NCBI GenBank assembly: GCA_002319925.1
Contig: DCFP01000078.1
Span: 1 to 7,953, forward strand
Direction of reading: 5' to 3'
Source: Holophagaceae bacterium UBA1801
GTDB lineage: Bacteria; Acidobacteriota; Holophagae; Holophagales; Holophagaceae
Length of the DNA stretch: 7,953 nucleotides
Below, piece after piece: positions 1 through 6,167 of the stretch (its first letter is position 1; each line of letters opens with the position of its first letter). Both the position numbers and the translations under genes were made by a program. The notes beneath the pieces were generated by a model. That model made no database searches and had not been told where the DNA came from. It saw only the letters and a list, made by a program, of their open reading frames with translations.

Positions 1-359
1 GCGAAGCACTTGGTCTCCTCCTTCAACAGCATGGAAGCCAGGTTGCCGTGGCCGATGCCCACCTTGCGATCATCGGCGACGGAGCCGGGAATGCAGAAGG
101 CCTGCATGCCTTCACCCAGGGAGCACGCGATGTCCACGGCCTTGGTCTCGCCCTTCTTCATGGCGATAGCCGAGCCGAGGATGTAGGCCCAGCACACGTT
201 CTCGAAGCAGATGGGCTGGATGCCCTTCACGATGGCGTATACGTCGACACCTTTGTCCACACTGAGCTGCTTGGCCTCTTCCAGGGACTTGATGCCGTAC
301 TGCTTCAGGACGGGCTCGATCTGGCCGATCCTGCGTTCATAGCTTTCAAACAGAGCCAT
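1..359 (-). CDS. GGGtGRT-family protein, N-terminal part (cut by window edge)
   Basis: The minus-strand reading frame opens with MALFESYERRIGQIEPVLKQ and stays open for 119 codons to the window edge, so only about the first third of the protein is here. Recognisable family stretches are GIQPICFENVCWAY, GMQAFCIPGSVADDRKVG and GHGNLASMLLKEETKCF. These match my memory of the conserved anaerobe protein that NCBI names after a downstream GGGtGRT motif, which lies outside this window. Cysteines fall near residues 52, 56, 75, 88 and 118. The start is supported by an AAGGAG ribosome-binding site 7 bases upstream. It sits 18 bases downstream of the Fe-S scaffold gene and is surely co-transcribed with it. 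The biochemical role is unknown to me; pairing with a scaffold suggests it binds, receives or uses an iron-sulfur cluster, which is inference. Family identification is from remembered sequence, with fair certainty. Confidence 0.85.
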   Translation of the reverse strand, partial: MALFESYERRIGQIEPVLKQYGIKSLEEAKQLSVDKGVDVYAIVKGIQPICFENVCWAYILGSAIAMKKGETKAVDIACSLGEGMQAFCIPGSVADDRKVGIGHGNLASMLLKEETKCF

Positions 360-366
360 GGTTTGT

Positions 367-372
367 CTCCTT
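367..372 (-). promoter_or_regulatory. Ribosome-binding site of the GGGtGRT gene
   Basis: On the minus strand this reads AAGGAG, a strong Shine-Dalgarno sequence 7 bases before the ATG that begins at 359. It lies inside the 18-base gap after the scaffold gene's stop codon, which fits a two-gene operon with independent initiation on the second gene. Confidence 0.8.
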
Positions 373-377
373 CTCGC

Positions 378-1070
378 CTACTGGTGCCGGGGATTGATGA
401 TCTTGGTGGCTTCGTCGAAACGGCCGTACTTGGACTTGGCCTTGGCCAGCGCTTCGTTGGCATCCACGCCCTTCTCGATGGATTCCATCATCTTGCCCAA
501 GTGCACGAACTCATAGCCGATGACTTCGTCGTTCTCGTCCAGGGCCATGCGGGTCACGTAGCCCTCGGCCATCTCCAGGTAACGCACACCCTTCGCGGTG
601 GTGCCGTACATGGTGCCGATCTGGCTGCGAAGCCCCTTGCCCAGATCCTCGAGTCCGGCGCCAATGGGCAGGCCGTCCTCGGAGAACGCTGTCTGGGTGC
701 GGCCGTACGTGATCTGCAGGAAGAGTTCGCGCATGGCGGTGTTGATGGCGTCGCAGACGAGATCCGTATTCAAGGCTTCCAGGATCGTCTTGCCATTGAG
801 GATCTCGGCGGCCATGGCGGCGGAATGGGTCATGCCCGAGCAGCCGATGGTCTCCACCAGCGCTTCGTGGATGATGCCGTCCTTCACGTTGAGCGTGAGC
901 TTGCAGGCGCCCTGCTGGGGCGCGCACCAGCCCACACCGTGGGTGAGGCCGGAGATGTCCTTGACCTCCTTGGCCTGGACCCATCTGCCCTCCTGGGGAA
1001 TGGGCGCGGGGCCGTGATTGGCGCCTTTCGCAACGCAGGTCATGTGTTCCACTTCCGTCGAGTAGATCAT
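378..1070 (-). CDS. NifU/IscU-like iron-sulfur cluster assembly scaffold protein (GGGtGRT-associated type)
   Basis: A 230-residue protein starting MIYSTEVEHMTCVAKG. The first half resembles the NifU/IscU scaffold fold, on which Fe-S clusters are built in the cytoplasm before transfer. Three cysteine sites line up by eye with the IscU ligands: the region of C49/C56 (GWCAPQQGACKLTLNV), C77 (ETIGCSGMTHSAAMA) and C106 (DLVCDAINTAMRE). C12 is extra. The last 100 or so residues (from about QTAFSEDGLPIGAGLEDLGK) are not part of ordinary IscU, which is near 130 residues; they are typical of the anaerobe version found beside GGGtGRT proteins. A longer in-frame start exists 17 codons upstream, but the start at 1070 has the good ribosome-binding site (AAAGGAG) and the family-typical N-terminus. 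The upstream partner IscS and other isc/suf genes are not in view. The role as a cluster scaffold is from homology; the target protein is unknown, perhaps its neighbour. Confidence 0.9.
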   Translation of the reverse strand: MIYSTEVEHMTCVAKGANHGPAPIPQEGRWVQAKEVKDISGLTHGVGWCAPQQGACKLTLNVKDGIIHEALVETIGCSGMTHSAAMAAEILNGKTILEALNTDLVCDAINTAMRELFLQITYGRTQTAFSEDGLPIGAGLEDLGKGLRSQIGTMYGTTAKGVRYLEMAEGYVTRMALDENDEVIGYEFVHLGKMMESIEKGVDANEALAKAKSKYGRFDEATKIINPRHQ

Positions 1071-1078
1071 TCGCCGGT

Positions 1079-1085
1079 CTCCTTT
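1079..1085 (-). promoter_or_regulatory. Ribosome-binding site deciding the scaffold start
   Basis: The minus strand reads AAAGGAG 8 bases before the ATG that begins at 1070. This favours that codon over the in-frame ATG codons upstream (the farthest begins at 1121), for which the sequence shows no comparable site. Confidence 0.75.
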
Positions 1086-1106
1086 CATGAACGTGGATGG
1101 TGATCG

Positions 1107-1126
1107 GCCCGGACGATTCACCGGGC
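1107..1126 (-). repeat. Perfect 6-bp inverted repeat in the scaffold operon leader
   Basis: GCCCGG and CCGGGC arms surround an 8-base loop, about 37 bases upstream of the scaffold start codon, so in the mRNA it would form a short GC hairpin before the ribosome-binding site. There is no run of T after it on either strand, so it is not a standard intrinsic terminator. It could be an operator, a leader hairpin or chance in G+C-rich DNA. Confidence 0.35.
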
Positions 1127-1351
1127 TTCAGGTCCAGGCATTGAGAGCCTGTGCGCGGGCACACGGGGCCGATGGACCCGCCCGCAGGGTCATTCTAGCG
1201 GAATCCCGGGAAGGCGTGACCCCATCGAACCCGCCAACCGGACATTCATGCTCCGGGTCCCGCGGGCCGATACTTAATTGGCCGGATGTTGCCATCACTC
1301 CCAATATCCCTGGCTTTCCAAACCTTCGCAGGGTGGAGTTACAAGGCGCCC

Positions 1352-3931
1352 ATGAAACTCGATGTCCCGACGCTGGTCTTCATACTGGGTCTGACCAGCA
1401 TGGCGCAAGTCGCCGCCCTCTTCATTCAGTACCGAGTCAACAGACAACGGCAGGGCATCGGATGGTGGCTGCTGGGTTCGGCCTGTATGGCCCTGGGTTT
1501 CATCTTCCTCACGCTGGGGAGGACTCCGCATGTTTGGGCGCTCGCCATGATCGGGAATCCGCTGCTCGTGATCGGGCGCGCATGCCTGCTGGTGGGAACC
1601 CTGCGGTTCTTCGATCAAAGGGAAAAGGCATGGACGATCGGCGCCATTTTCATTCCCTTCATCGTTGCCTATTACTACTACCTCTTCGGCCACCAGGACA
1701 TCTCCGCGCGAACGGCCCTCGTATCGGCGGCCATTGCGGCCTTCTCACTATTGACGGCCCATGCCCTCCTTTTCAAACACAAGAAAAGCATCTCCAGCTC
1801 TTCCATCTTCACCGGCTGCGTGTTCCTGGCCCATGCCGGCTACCTGACTGTGGCCGTCGCCTTCACCCTGCTCTCGAAGCCCATCCATTCCTACATGGAA
1901 TACAGCCCCATCCAGGTCGCCGAGTTTATCGTTCCCACTCTCACCAGCACGCTCTGGACCTTTGGCTTCATCCTGATGGTGAACCAGCGCCTGAGTGCGG
2001 AGAACCTCGACGAGCATGAGAACCTGCGGAAGGTCTTCAACACGGGCCCGGATGCGGCGTTGATCGTGCGCCTGGCCGATGGCTTGATTGTCGATGCCAA
2101 CGTCGGTTTCTCGGAGATGAGCGGATACTCGCGCTCCGAAACCGTTGGGGCTCTCGCTCCCGATCTTGGTTTCTGGCGCGACCCGGCGGACCGGGAGCGT
2201 TTCCTCGCCGAACTCAAGGGGAAAAACGGTTGCGCGAACATGGAACTCGGCTTCCGGCACATGGACGGCAGCCCACGGGTCGGCTTGATCTCCGCCAGGT
2301 TCCTCTCGATCAACGACCAGCCCCATGTCGTCACCGTGACGCGCGATATCACGGAGCAGAAGCGGGCGGAGGAAGCGCTCCGGGAAAGCGAAGAAACCTA
2401 TCGCTCCATCCTCAGGGCCTCGCCCGACGACATCACCATCACGGACCTGGAGGGCCGCATCCTCTTGGTCTCGCCGGCTGCCCACGCGATGTTCGGATAT
2501 GCGCCGGGAGAAGAGATCGGCCTTCACCTCCTGGACTTCGTCGTGCCCGAGGACCTGGAGCGGGCCCAGGCTAACATCGCCCGCATGCGCCAGGGGGGGC
2601 ATTCCAAGCCGAACGAATACCGCGGAATCCGGAAGGACGGAAGCTTCGTTGACATGGAGGTGAACAGCGGCTTCATCAACGGCATCCATGGCCAGCCGGT
2701 CAAGATGGTATTTGTCGTTCGCGATATCACTGAACGCAAAAAGGCCGAGACGGAACGGGTGGAGCTGGAATCCCGGAACCGGCAGTTGCTGAAGGCCGAA
2801 AGCCTGGGTCGCATGGCCGGAGCCATCGCCCACCACTTCAACAACCAGCTGCAGGCGGTGCAGGGCAACCTGGAACTGATGAGCAACGCTCCCCGGCACG
2901 CCGATCCATCCGGATGGCTGGCGAGTGCCCGGCAGGCCACCGAGCGGGCGGCGGAGGTGAGCCGCCTGATGCTGGCCTACCTTGGTCAGGCTTCCCAAGC
3001 GCAGGAGCCTCGGTTCATTTCCGAGCTGTGCCGGAGCGGCCTTCCGCTCCTCCAAGGCACTCTGCCCGGATGCGTGGCAGTGGAAGTTGATTTCCCCTGG
3101 CCCGGCCCTGTGGTGAGCGCCAACGCGGCCCAGATCCAGCAGGTACTCTCGAATCTGATCACCAATGCGGGGGAGGCCCTGGGCGGCGCAAAGGGGAGCA
3201 TCCGCCTGGGGATCGGAACCTGCTGCGCGGCCGATATCCCCGCCGCGCACCGCTTTCCCATCAGCTGGCTGCCCCAGGCACCGGAGTACGCATGGCTGGA
3301 GGTGGCTGATAGCGGCTGCGGAATCGCGGAAAGGGAAATCGAAAAACTCTTTGATCCCTTTTTCTCCACTAAGTTCATCGGCCGAGGCCTGGGCCTGTCC
3401 GTGGTCCTTGGCATCGTCCAGGCCCACGGCGGGGCCGTGTCCGTCGCGAGCGAGCGGGGCCACGGCAGCATTTTTAGGATCCATCTCCCGGTATGCCCCC
3501 GGGAACCCGCCCCTGCCAAGGAAGAGATTCCGGCGCCCGCAGCTCCCGGCGGCACGATCCTCCTGGTGGACGACGACGAGTGCGTCCTCGAATCCACCGG
3601 GGCCACCCTCGAGGTGCTGGGCTACTCGGTGCTCGCGGCGAGGGATGGTCTCGAAGCCCTAGACCTTTTCCGGCAGCACCGGAGCCGGATCCGCTGCGTC
3701 ATCACCGATCTGACCATGCCGCGCATGGACGGCTGGGAGACCCTGACGGCCCTCCATCAATGCGACCCCGCCCTTCCCGTGATCCTTGTGAGCGGTTACG
3801 ACAAGGCCCACGTCCTTTCCGGCTCACACCCCGTCCGCCCCCACGCATTCCTGGGGAAGCCCTTCAGGCTGCAGGATCTCCGGCATGCGCTGGACAAGGC
3901 CCTGGTGGCCGCTTCTCGCGAAGGGCTTTGA
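1352..3931 (+). CDS. Hybrid sensor histidine kinase: 7-TM, two PAS domains, HisKA, HATPase, receiver
   Basis: An 859-residue inner-membrane signalling kinase. Seven hydrophobic segments occupy about residues 5-27, 35-55, 61-87, 93-113, 119-141, 151-175 and 188-214; I do not recognise the sensor family. PAS 1 spans roughly 222-340 and ends in the DIT motif (TRDITEQKRAEE). PAS 2 spans about 345-465 and ends RDITERKKAE. The H-box is AIAHHFNN with phosphoacceptor His494; most relatives have AHDFNN. The N-box is NLITNAGEAL (601-610), the G1 box DSGCGI (653-658), then FDPFFSTK and GRGLGLS (677-683). The receiver (about 735-850) has acidic residues D740-D742, phosphoacceptor Asp786 in VITDLTMP, Ser814 and Lys836. 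I chose the start at 1352 because the first TM segment follows directly; the ribosome-binding site is modest (AAGG, or GGAG further up), and an in-frame ATG at 1286 lacks a site. No separate response regulator or output domain is nearby, so phosphate probably passes to a phosphotransfer partner elsewhere. Signal and target are unknown. Confidence 0.93.
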   Translation: MKLDVPTLVFILGLTSMAQVAALFIQYRVNRQRQGIGWWLLGSACMALGFIFLTLGRTPHVWALAMIGNPLLVIGRACLLVGTLRFFDQREKAWTIGAIFIPFIVAYYYYLFGHQDISARTALVSAAIAAFSLLTAHALLFKHKKSISSSSIFTGCVFLAHAGYLTVAVAFTLLSKPIHSYMEYSPIQVAEFIVPTLTSTLWTFGFILMVNQRLSAENLDEHENLRKVFNTGPDAALIVRLADGLIVDANVGFSEMSGYSRSETVGALAPDLGFWRDPADRERFLAELKGKNGCANMELGFRHMDGSPRVGLISARFLSINDQPHVVTVTRDITEQKRAEEALRESEETYRSILRASPDDITITDLEGRILLVSPAAHAMFGYAPGEEIGLHLLDFVVPEDLERAQANIARMRQGGHSKPNEYRGIRKDGSFVDMEVNSGFINGIHGQPVKMVFVVRDITERKKAETERVELESRNRQLLKAESLGRMAGAIAHHFNNQLQAVQGNLELMSNAPRHADPSGWLASARQATERAAEVSRLMLAYLGQASQAQEPRFISELCRSGLPLLQGTLPGCVAVEVDFPWPGPVVSANAAQIQQVLSNLITNAGEALGGAKGSIRLGIGTCCAADIPAAHRFPISWLPQAPEYAWLEVADSGCGIAEREIEKLFDPFFSTKFIGRGLGLSVVLGIVQAHGGAVSVASERGHGSIFRIHLPVCPREPAPAKEEIPAPAAPGGTILLVDDDECVLESTGATLEVLGYSVLAARDGLEALDLFRQHRSRIRCVITDLTMPRMDGWETLTALHQCDPALPVILVSGYDKAHVLSGSHPVRPHAFLGKPFRLQDLRHALDKALVAASREGL

Positions 3932-3946
3932 GGGGAGTTCCGAGGC

Positions 3947-4783
3947 TCAGGGCAGGAGCCCCCGTTCCCTTCCAAAGGCTTCCAGGCGACGCTGGATCTC
4001 GTTGCGAGTATTCCGGAACCGCTCCAGCAGCTGCGTGCGCGTGAGGCTGGGATCATCGCTTGCGGGATCAGGAAGAGGCCAATGCAGCCGATCCACATTG
4101 CCTAAGAAGACCGGGCACACTTCCTCGGCGCATAACGTGATCACCACGCCCACGGCCTTGGGATCGATGTCCTGGAAGTGCTTGGAGAAGTAGATCCTCG
4201 CATCGATGCCAACTTCGCCCAGCACTTCGATGGCGTAGGGATTCACCCTCGACGGACGGCTGCCCGCGCTGAGAATGCGGAGGCACGGGAAGAGCTTGCG
4301 CGCCAAGCCTTCCGCCATCTGGCTCCGTGCGGAATTAGCCACGCAGAGAAAGAGGATCGACTGTTCCAGGGGTATCGCCAATTTCTTGGACTTCATGACG
4401 CAGGAGCACTCGCCGTACATCATGGAATCGGAATCCGCCACCAACGGCAGCTTCGCGTCATCCCAGGCCAGCATGCCCCCATCGAGACAGGCGATCTGGC
4501 TGAAGCCGTTCGCGAGCAGCAGCCTCGCGGCTTCCTTGGTGTAGACCCCCGACGTGTCGGCCAGCACCATCAGACGGTCCTTGGGCAGCTCCGACAGACA
4601 GGCGTCCAGACTCCGATGAGGGATGTGGAAGATCGTTGGCACCGCGAAGGCCTTCATCTCCGCCAGATCATCCGAACGCAGGTCCACGAGGGCAGCGCCG
4701 GCCTGCAAGACATCGTTGGCTTCCTTGGGCGAGAGGAAACGAAGACCAGGTACGGGAGCGTTCTTGGCAGCGAGCGGGTCCAT
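3947..4783 (-). CDS. Rhodanese-like / ArsC-type arsenate reductase fusion
   Basis: A 278-residue soluble protein with two parts. Residues about 12-115 follow a rhodanese pattern (FLSPKEANDVL, ALVDLRSDDL, ARLLLANGFSQIACLDGGMLAW). The catalytic loop, normally C-x-x-G-x-R-S, reads DTSGVYT: the active cysteine is replaced by Asp76 and the conserved Arg by Tyr, so sulfur transfer by the normal mechanism is unlikely. A linker with a C-x-C pair (C126, C128) follows. Residues about 142-272 are an ArsC/low-molecular-weight phosphatase domain. The P-loop CVANSARS gives nucleophile C147 and R153; the relay cysteines C218 and C223 sit in LCAEEVCP; the late acidic motif is LPDPA (D239). This fits thiol-relay reduction of arsenate to arsenite in the cytoplasm, normally using thioredoxin. 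Four residues separate C218 and C223, versus six in Bacillus subtilis ArsC. The start has AGGAG 7 bases upstream. No arsR or arsenite exporter is in view; the gene is divergent from an ABC permease and converges on the kinase with a 15-base gap. A protein phosphatase role is a less likely alternative. Confidence 0.87.
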   Translation of the reverse strand: MDPLAAKNAPVPGLRFLSPKEANDVLQAGAALVDLRSDDLAEMKAFAVPTIFHIPHRSLDACLSELPKDRLMVLADTSGVYTKEAARLLLANGFSQIACLDGGMLAWDDAKLPLVADSDSMMYGECSCVMKSKKLAIPLEQSILFLCVANSARSQMAEGLARKLFPCLRILSAGSRPSRVNPYAIEVLGEVGIDARIYFSKHFQDIDPKAVGVVITLCAEEVCPVFLGNVDRLHWPLPDPASDDPSLTRTQLLERFRNTRNEIQRRLEAFGRERGLLP

Positions 4784-4913
4784 GCGGAAGCTCCTGGGTG
4801 TTCAGCTTATTGTGGCATTCTCAGGGAACTAAAACCGGCCGATGGTATGCTCATGGTCTTCCACGTGCACACGAATAAAGCGCATCCATACTTCGGCAGG
4901 AGATAGTTGCAGC
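4784..4913. promoter_or_regulatory. Divergent regulatory region, rhodanese-ArsC gene / permease 1
   Basis: 130 bases lie between the two start codons, which face away from each other. It contains both ribosome-binding sites: AGGAG on the minus strand at 4791-4795 and AGGAGA on the plus strand at 4898-4903. It also holds a relatively A+T-rich stretch around 4803-4836 where promoters would be expected. I could not pick a convincing -35/-10 pair or an ArsR-like operator for either gene. That promoters lie here is inferred from the layout. Confidence 0.45.
4898..4903 (+). promoter_or_regulatory. Ribosome-binding site of permease 1
   Basis: AGGAGA 10 bases before the ATG at 4914. It supports that start over the longer in-frame ATG at 4842, whose extra 24 residues are polar and Cys-rich and unlike a permease N-terminus. 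Confidence 0.7.
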
Positions 4914-5960
4914 ATGAGACTGAACCGATTCATGGGCGAATACTGGGTCCCGCTCGTAATGCTGATGCTTGCTGTGCCGGCGCTCACACTGAGCTCACTG
5001 AGTCCATCCTACGTGGCACAAGAACTGATTCTGCGCGTATGCAGGCATGCCATCCTGGTCCTCGCACTTCTGCCTCCGATCTCTGCTTGGATGGGGCTGA
5101 ATCTGGCGCTCGGAGTGGGCGCCCTGGCAGGCCAGATCGGACTGATCATAGCCTTGGATCTCAACGTCGGACGCTGGCCTGGATTGCTCCTAGCAATGGC
5201 GATCGGTCTTCTTCTCGCCTCCCTGATTGGACTCCTCGCCGGATGGCTCGCCGTCCTATCAAGATGGCTCCGGTTGAGAGGAATCGAGATGTTGGTGACA
5301 TTCCTGCTGGCCTTTGTATCGGACGGGATCTACCAAGCGGTTCTCCTGTATGGTCCCGGTAAGTTCTTTCCCATTCACAACGCGCAGCTTCTGCTTCAGC
5401 GCGGGTTCGGCATTCGCAGTACGCTTTCCCTCGAGGCATTCCACGGTCTGCTAAGTGGGAACTTGCGTATGGGCTTCATCACGCTACCTGCTGGGCTTTG
5501 CATTTTGGTCGCCACACTCTGTATCGGGTACTGGGGATTCCTGAAAAGCCGCATGAGTATGGACGTGCAAGGAAGTCACCCCAAGAAGCGGAACCTTGTA
5601 CTTGTCATGATGTTTTCCATGGGGCTGGCGGCCATCGGCCAGATTGTCGCACTGCAGGATCTAGGCGTGATGGCGACCTATGCTGCTCCGGGACAGAGCA
5701 CGACCTACACCATCGCCGCACTGATTGCGGGAGGAGCCACCTTCTCCAAATCCCGGATCAGGCATCTTTTCCTGGGTGTTCTGCTCCTGCATTCCCTCTT
5801 CATAACGCTACCCAGCGCAGCCCAGCGACTCACCGGCCATGCCATGCTCGGCGAATACTACCGTCAGATTCTCATCCTGGTCCTGGTCCTCGTTGCCATC
5901 ATTCGATTCATCTGGGGAATGTTCCGGAAAAACCGAGACAAGGAACCTGCCATCGGATAG
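4914..5960 (+). CDS. ABC transporter permease, BPD_transp_2 type (permease 1 of a pair)
   Basis: A 348-residue, very hydrophobic inner-membrane protein with about nine or ten membrane segments. It belongs, by pattern, with the RbsC/LivH class of import permeases. Motifs shared with the second permease downstream: EY at 9-10, RHAILVLALLPP (44-55), MGLNLALGVGALAGQ (60-74) and AALIAGGATFSKSRIRH (268-284). MDVQGSHP (216-223), just before a membrane segment, sits where this class carries its cytoplasmic G-x-N-x-x-A-A coupling-helix motif that contacts the ATPase. The likely role is one half of a heterodimeric substrate channel driven by an ABC ATPase, but the substrate cannot be told from sequence. 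The ATPase and solute-binding protein are not in this window. The start at 4914 is set by AGGAGA 10 bases upstream. The homologous partner begins 207 bases downstream. Confidence 0.83.
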   Translation: MRLNRFMGEYWVPLVMLMLAVPALTLSSLSPSYVAQELILRVCRHAILVLALLPPISAWMGLNLALGVGALAGQIGLIIALDLNVGRWPGLLLAMAIGLLLASLIGLLAGWLAVLSRWLRLRGIEMLVTFLLAFVSDGIYQAVLLYGPGKFFPIHNAQLLLQRGFGIRSTLSLEAFHGLLSGNLRMGFITLPAGLCILVATLCIGYWGFLKSRMSMDVQGSHPKKRNLVLVMMFSMGLAAIGQIVALQDLGVMATYAAPGQSTTYTIAALIAGGATFSKSRIRHLFLGVLLLHSLFITLPSAAQRLTGHAMLGEYYRQILILVLVLVAIIRFIWGMFRKNRDKEPAIG

Positions 5961-6167
5961 ATCGGGGACGCCCGAACCCTGAATCTGTGTCCTGTCAGTG
6001 GTCCACAGTCATCCTTTAGGCGATCCTCCGGAGCGCTTTGGAAATGGTCTCGACCACACAACCTCGTCCAGATCCGGTCGAACCATAAGAGACATCCGTT
6101 CAGCGAGAGTGTTCCCTCGACCTCCGGGAAGAACGCTAGGATTCAGCACTCCTTCCGGATCATCGCC
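5961..6167. other. Intergenic region between the two permeases
   Basis: 207 bases without a credible gene. Just after permease 1 is a short TCGGG / CCCGA hairpin (5962-5975, loop of 4), but no T-run follows, so it is not a clear terminator. Further on is a cluster of related GGTC/GACC half-sites: GGTCTCGACC (6046-6055) and GGTCGAACC (6076-6084), with TCGACC / GGTCGA arms 20 bases apart. These could be an operator. A TAGGAT (6137-6142) could be a weak -10 with no good -35. No Shine-Dalgarno sequence precedes the second permease. The gap is large for a tight operon, so a separate promoter is possible. Confidence 0.35.

Larger units (their letters stand above)
1071..1351. other. Divergent intergenic region between scaffold operon and sensor kinase
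   Basis: About 280 bases with no convincing gene. It must carry the minus-strand promoter of the scaffold operon and the plus-strand promoter of the kinase. On the minus strand a TAGAAT hexamer (1192-1197) resembles a -10 box, but nothing at the usual spacing looks like a good -35. No clear sigma-70 pair is visible for the kinase either. Two inverted repeats lie on the scaffold side: a perfect GCCCGG / CCGGGC pair with an 8-base loop (1107-1126) and GACCC / GGGTC with a 7-base loop (1175-1191), the latter just downstream of the TAGAAT on the minus strand. Promoter calls are tentative. Confidence 0.35.

Noticed and set aside
48..1103. Long plus-strand open frame of 351 codons across the scaffold and GGGtGRT genes
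   Set aside because: It is antisense to two recognisable genes, its translation is low-complexity His/Gly/Leu-rich without a family pattern, and it has no ribosome-binding site. It is a shadow of G+C-rich codon use.
1192..1197. TAGAAT as a firm promoter for the scaffold operon
   Set aside because: It resembles a -10 box on the minus strand, but no reasonable -35 lies 16-18 bases upstream, so I kept it only as a note in the intergenic entry.
1286..1351. Upstream in-frame ATG extending the kinase by 22 residues
   Set aside because: No ribosome-binding site precedes it, and the first membrane segment begins right after the ATG at 1352.
1748..3484. Minus-strand open frame of 578 codons inside the hybrid kinase gene
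   Set aside because: The plus strand here has unmistakable PAS and kinase motifs. The reverse frame has no recognisable domain and is an antisense shadow.
3932..3946. Bidirectional terminator between the convergent kinase and rhodanese-ArsC genes
   Set aside because: The gap is only 15 bases and shows no stem-loop with a T-run on either strand.
4862..4867. CACGTG palindrome upstream of permease 1 as an operator
   Set aside because: A single 6-bp palindrome is expected by chance in this much sequence and has no second copy nearby.
5962..5975. TCGGG / CCCGA hairpin just after permease 1, as a terminator
   Set aside because: The stem is only 5 bp and no T-run follows, so it does not meet the usual intrinsic terminator pattern.
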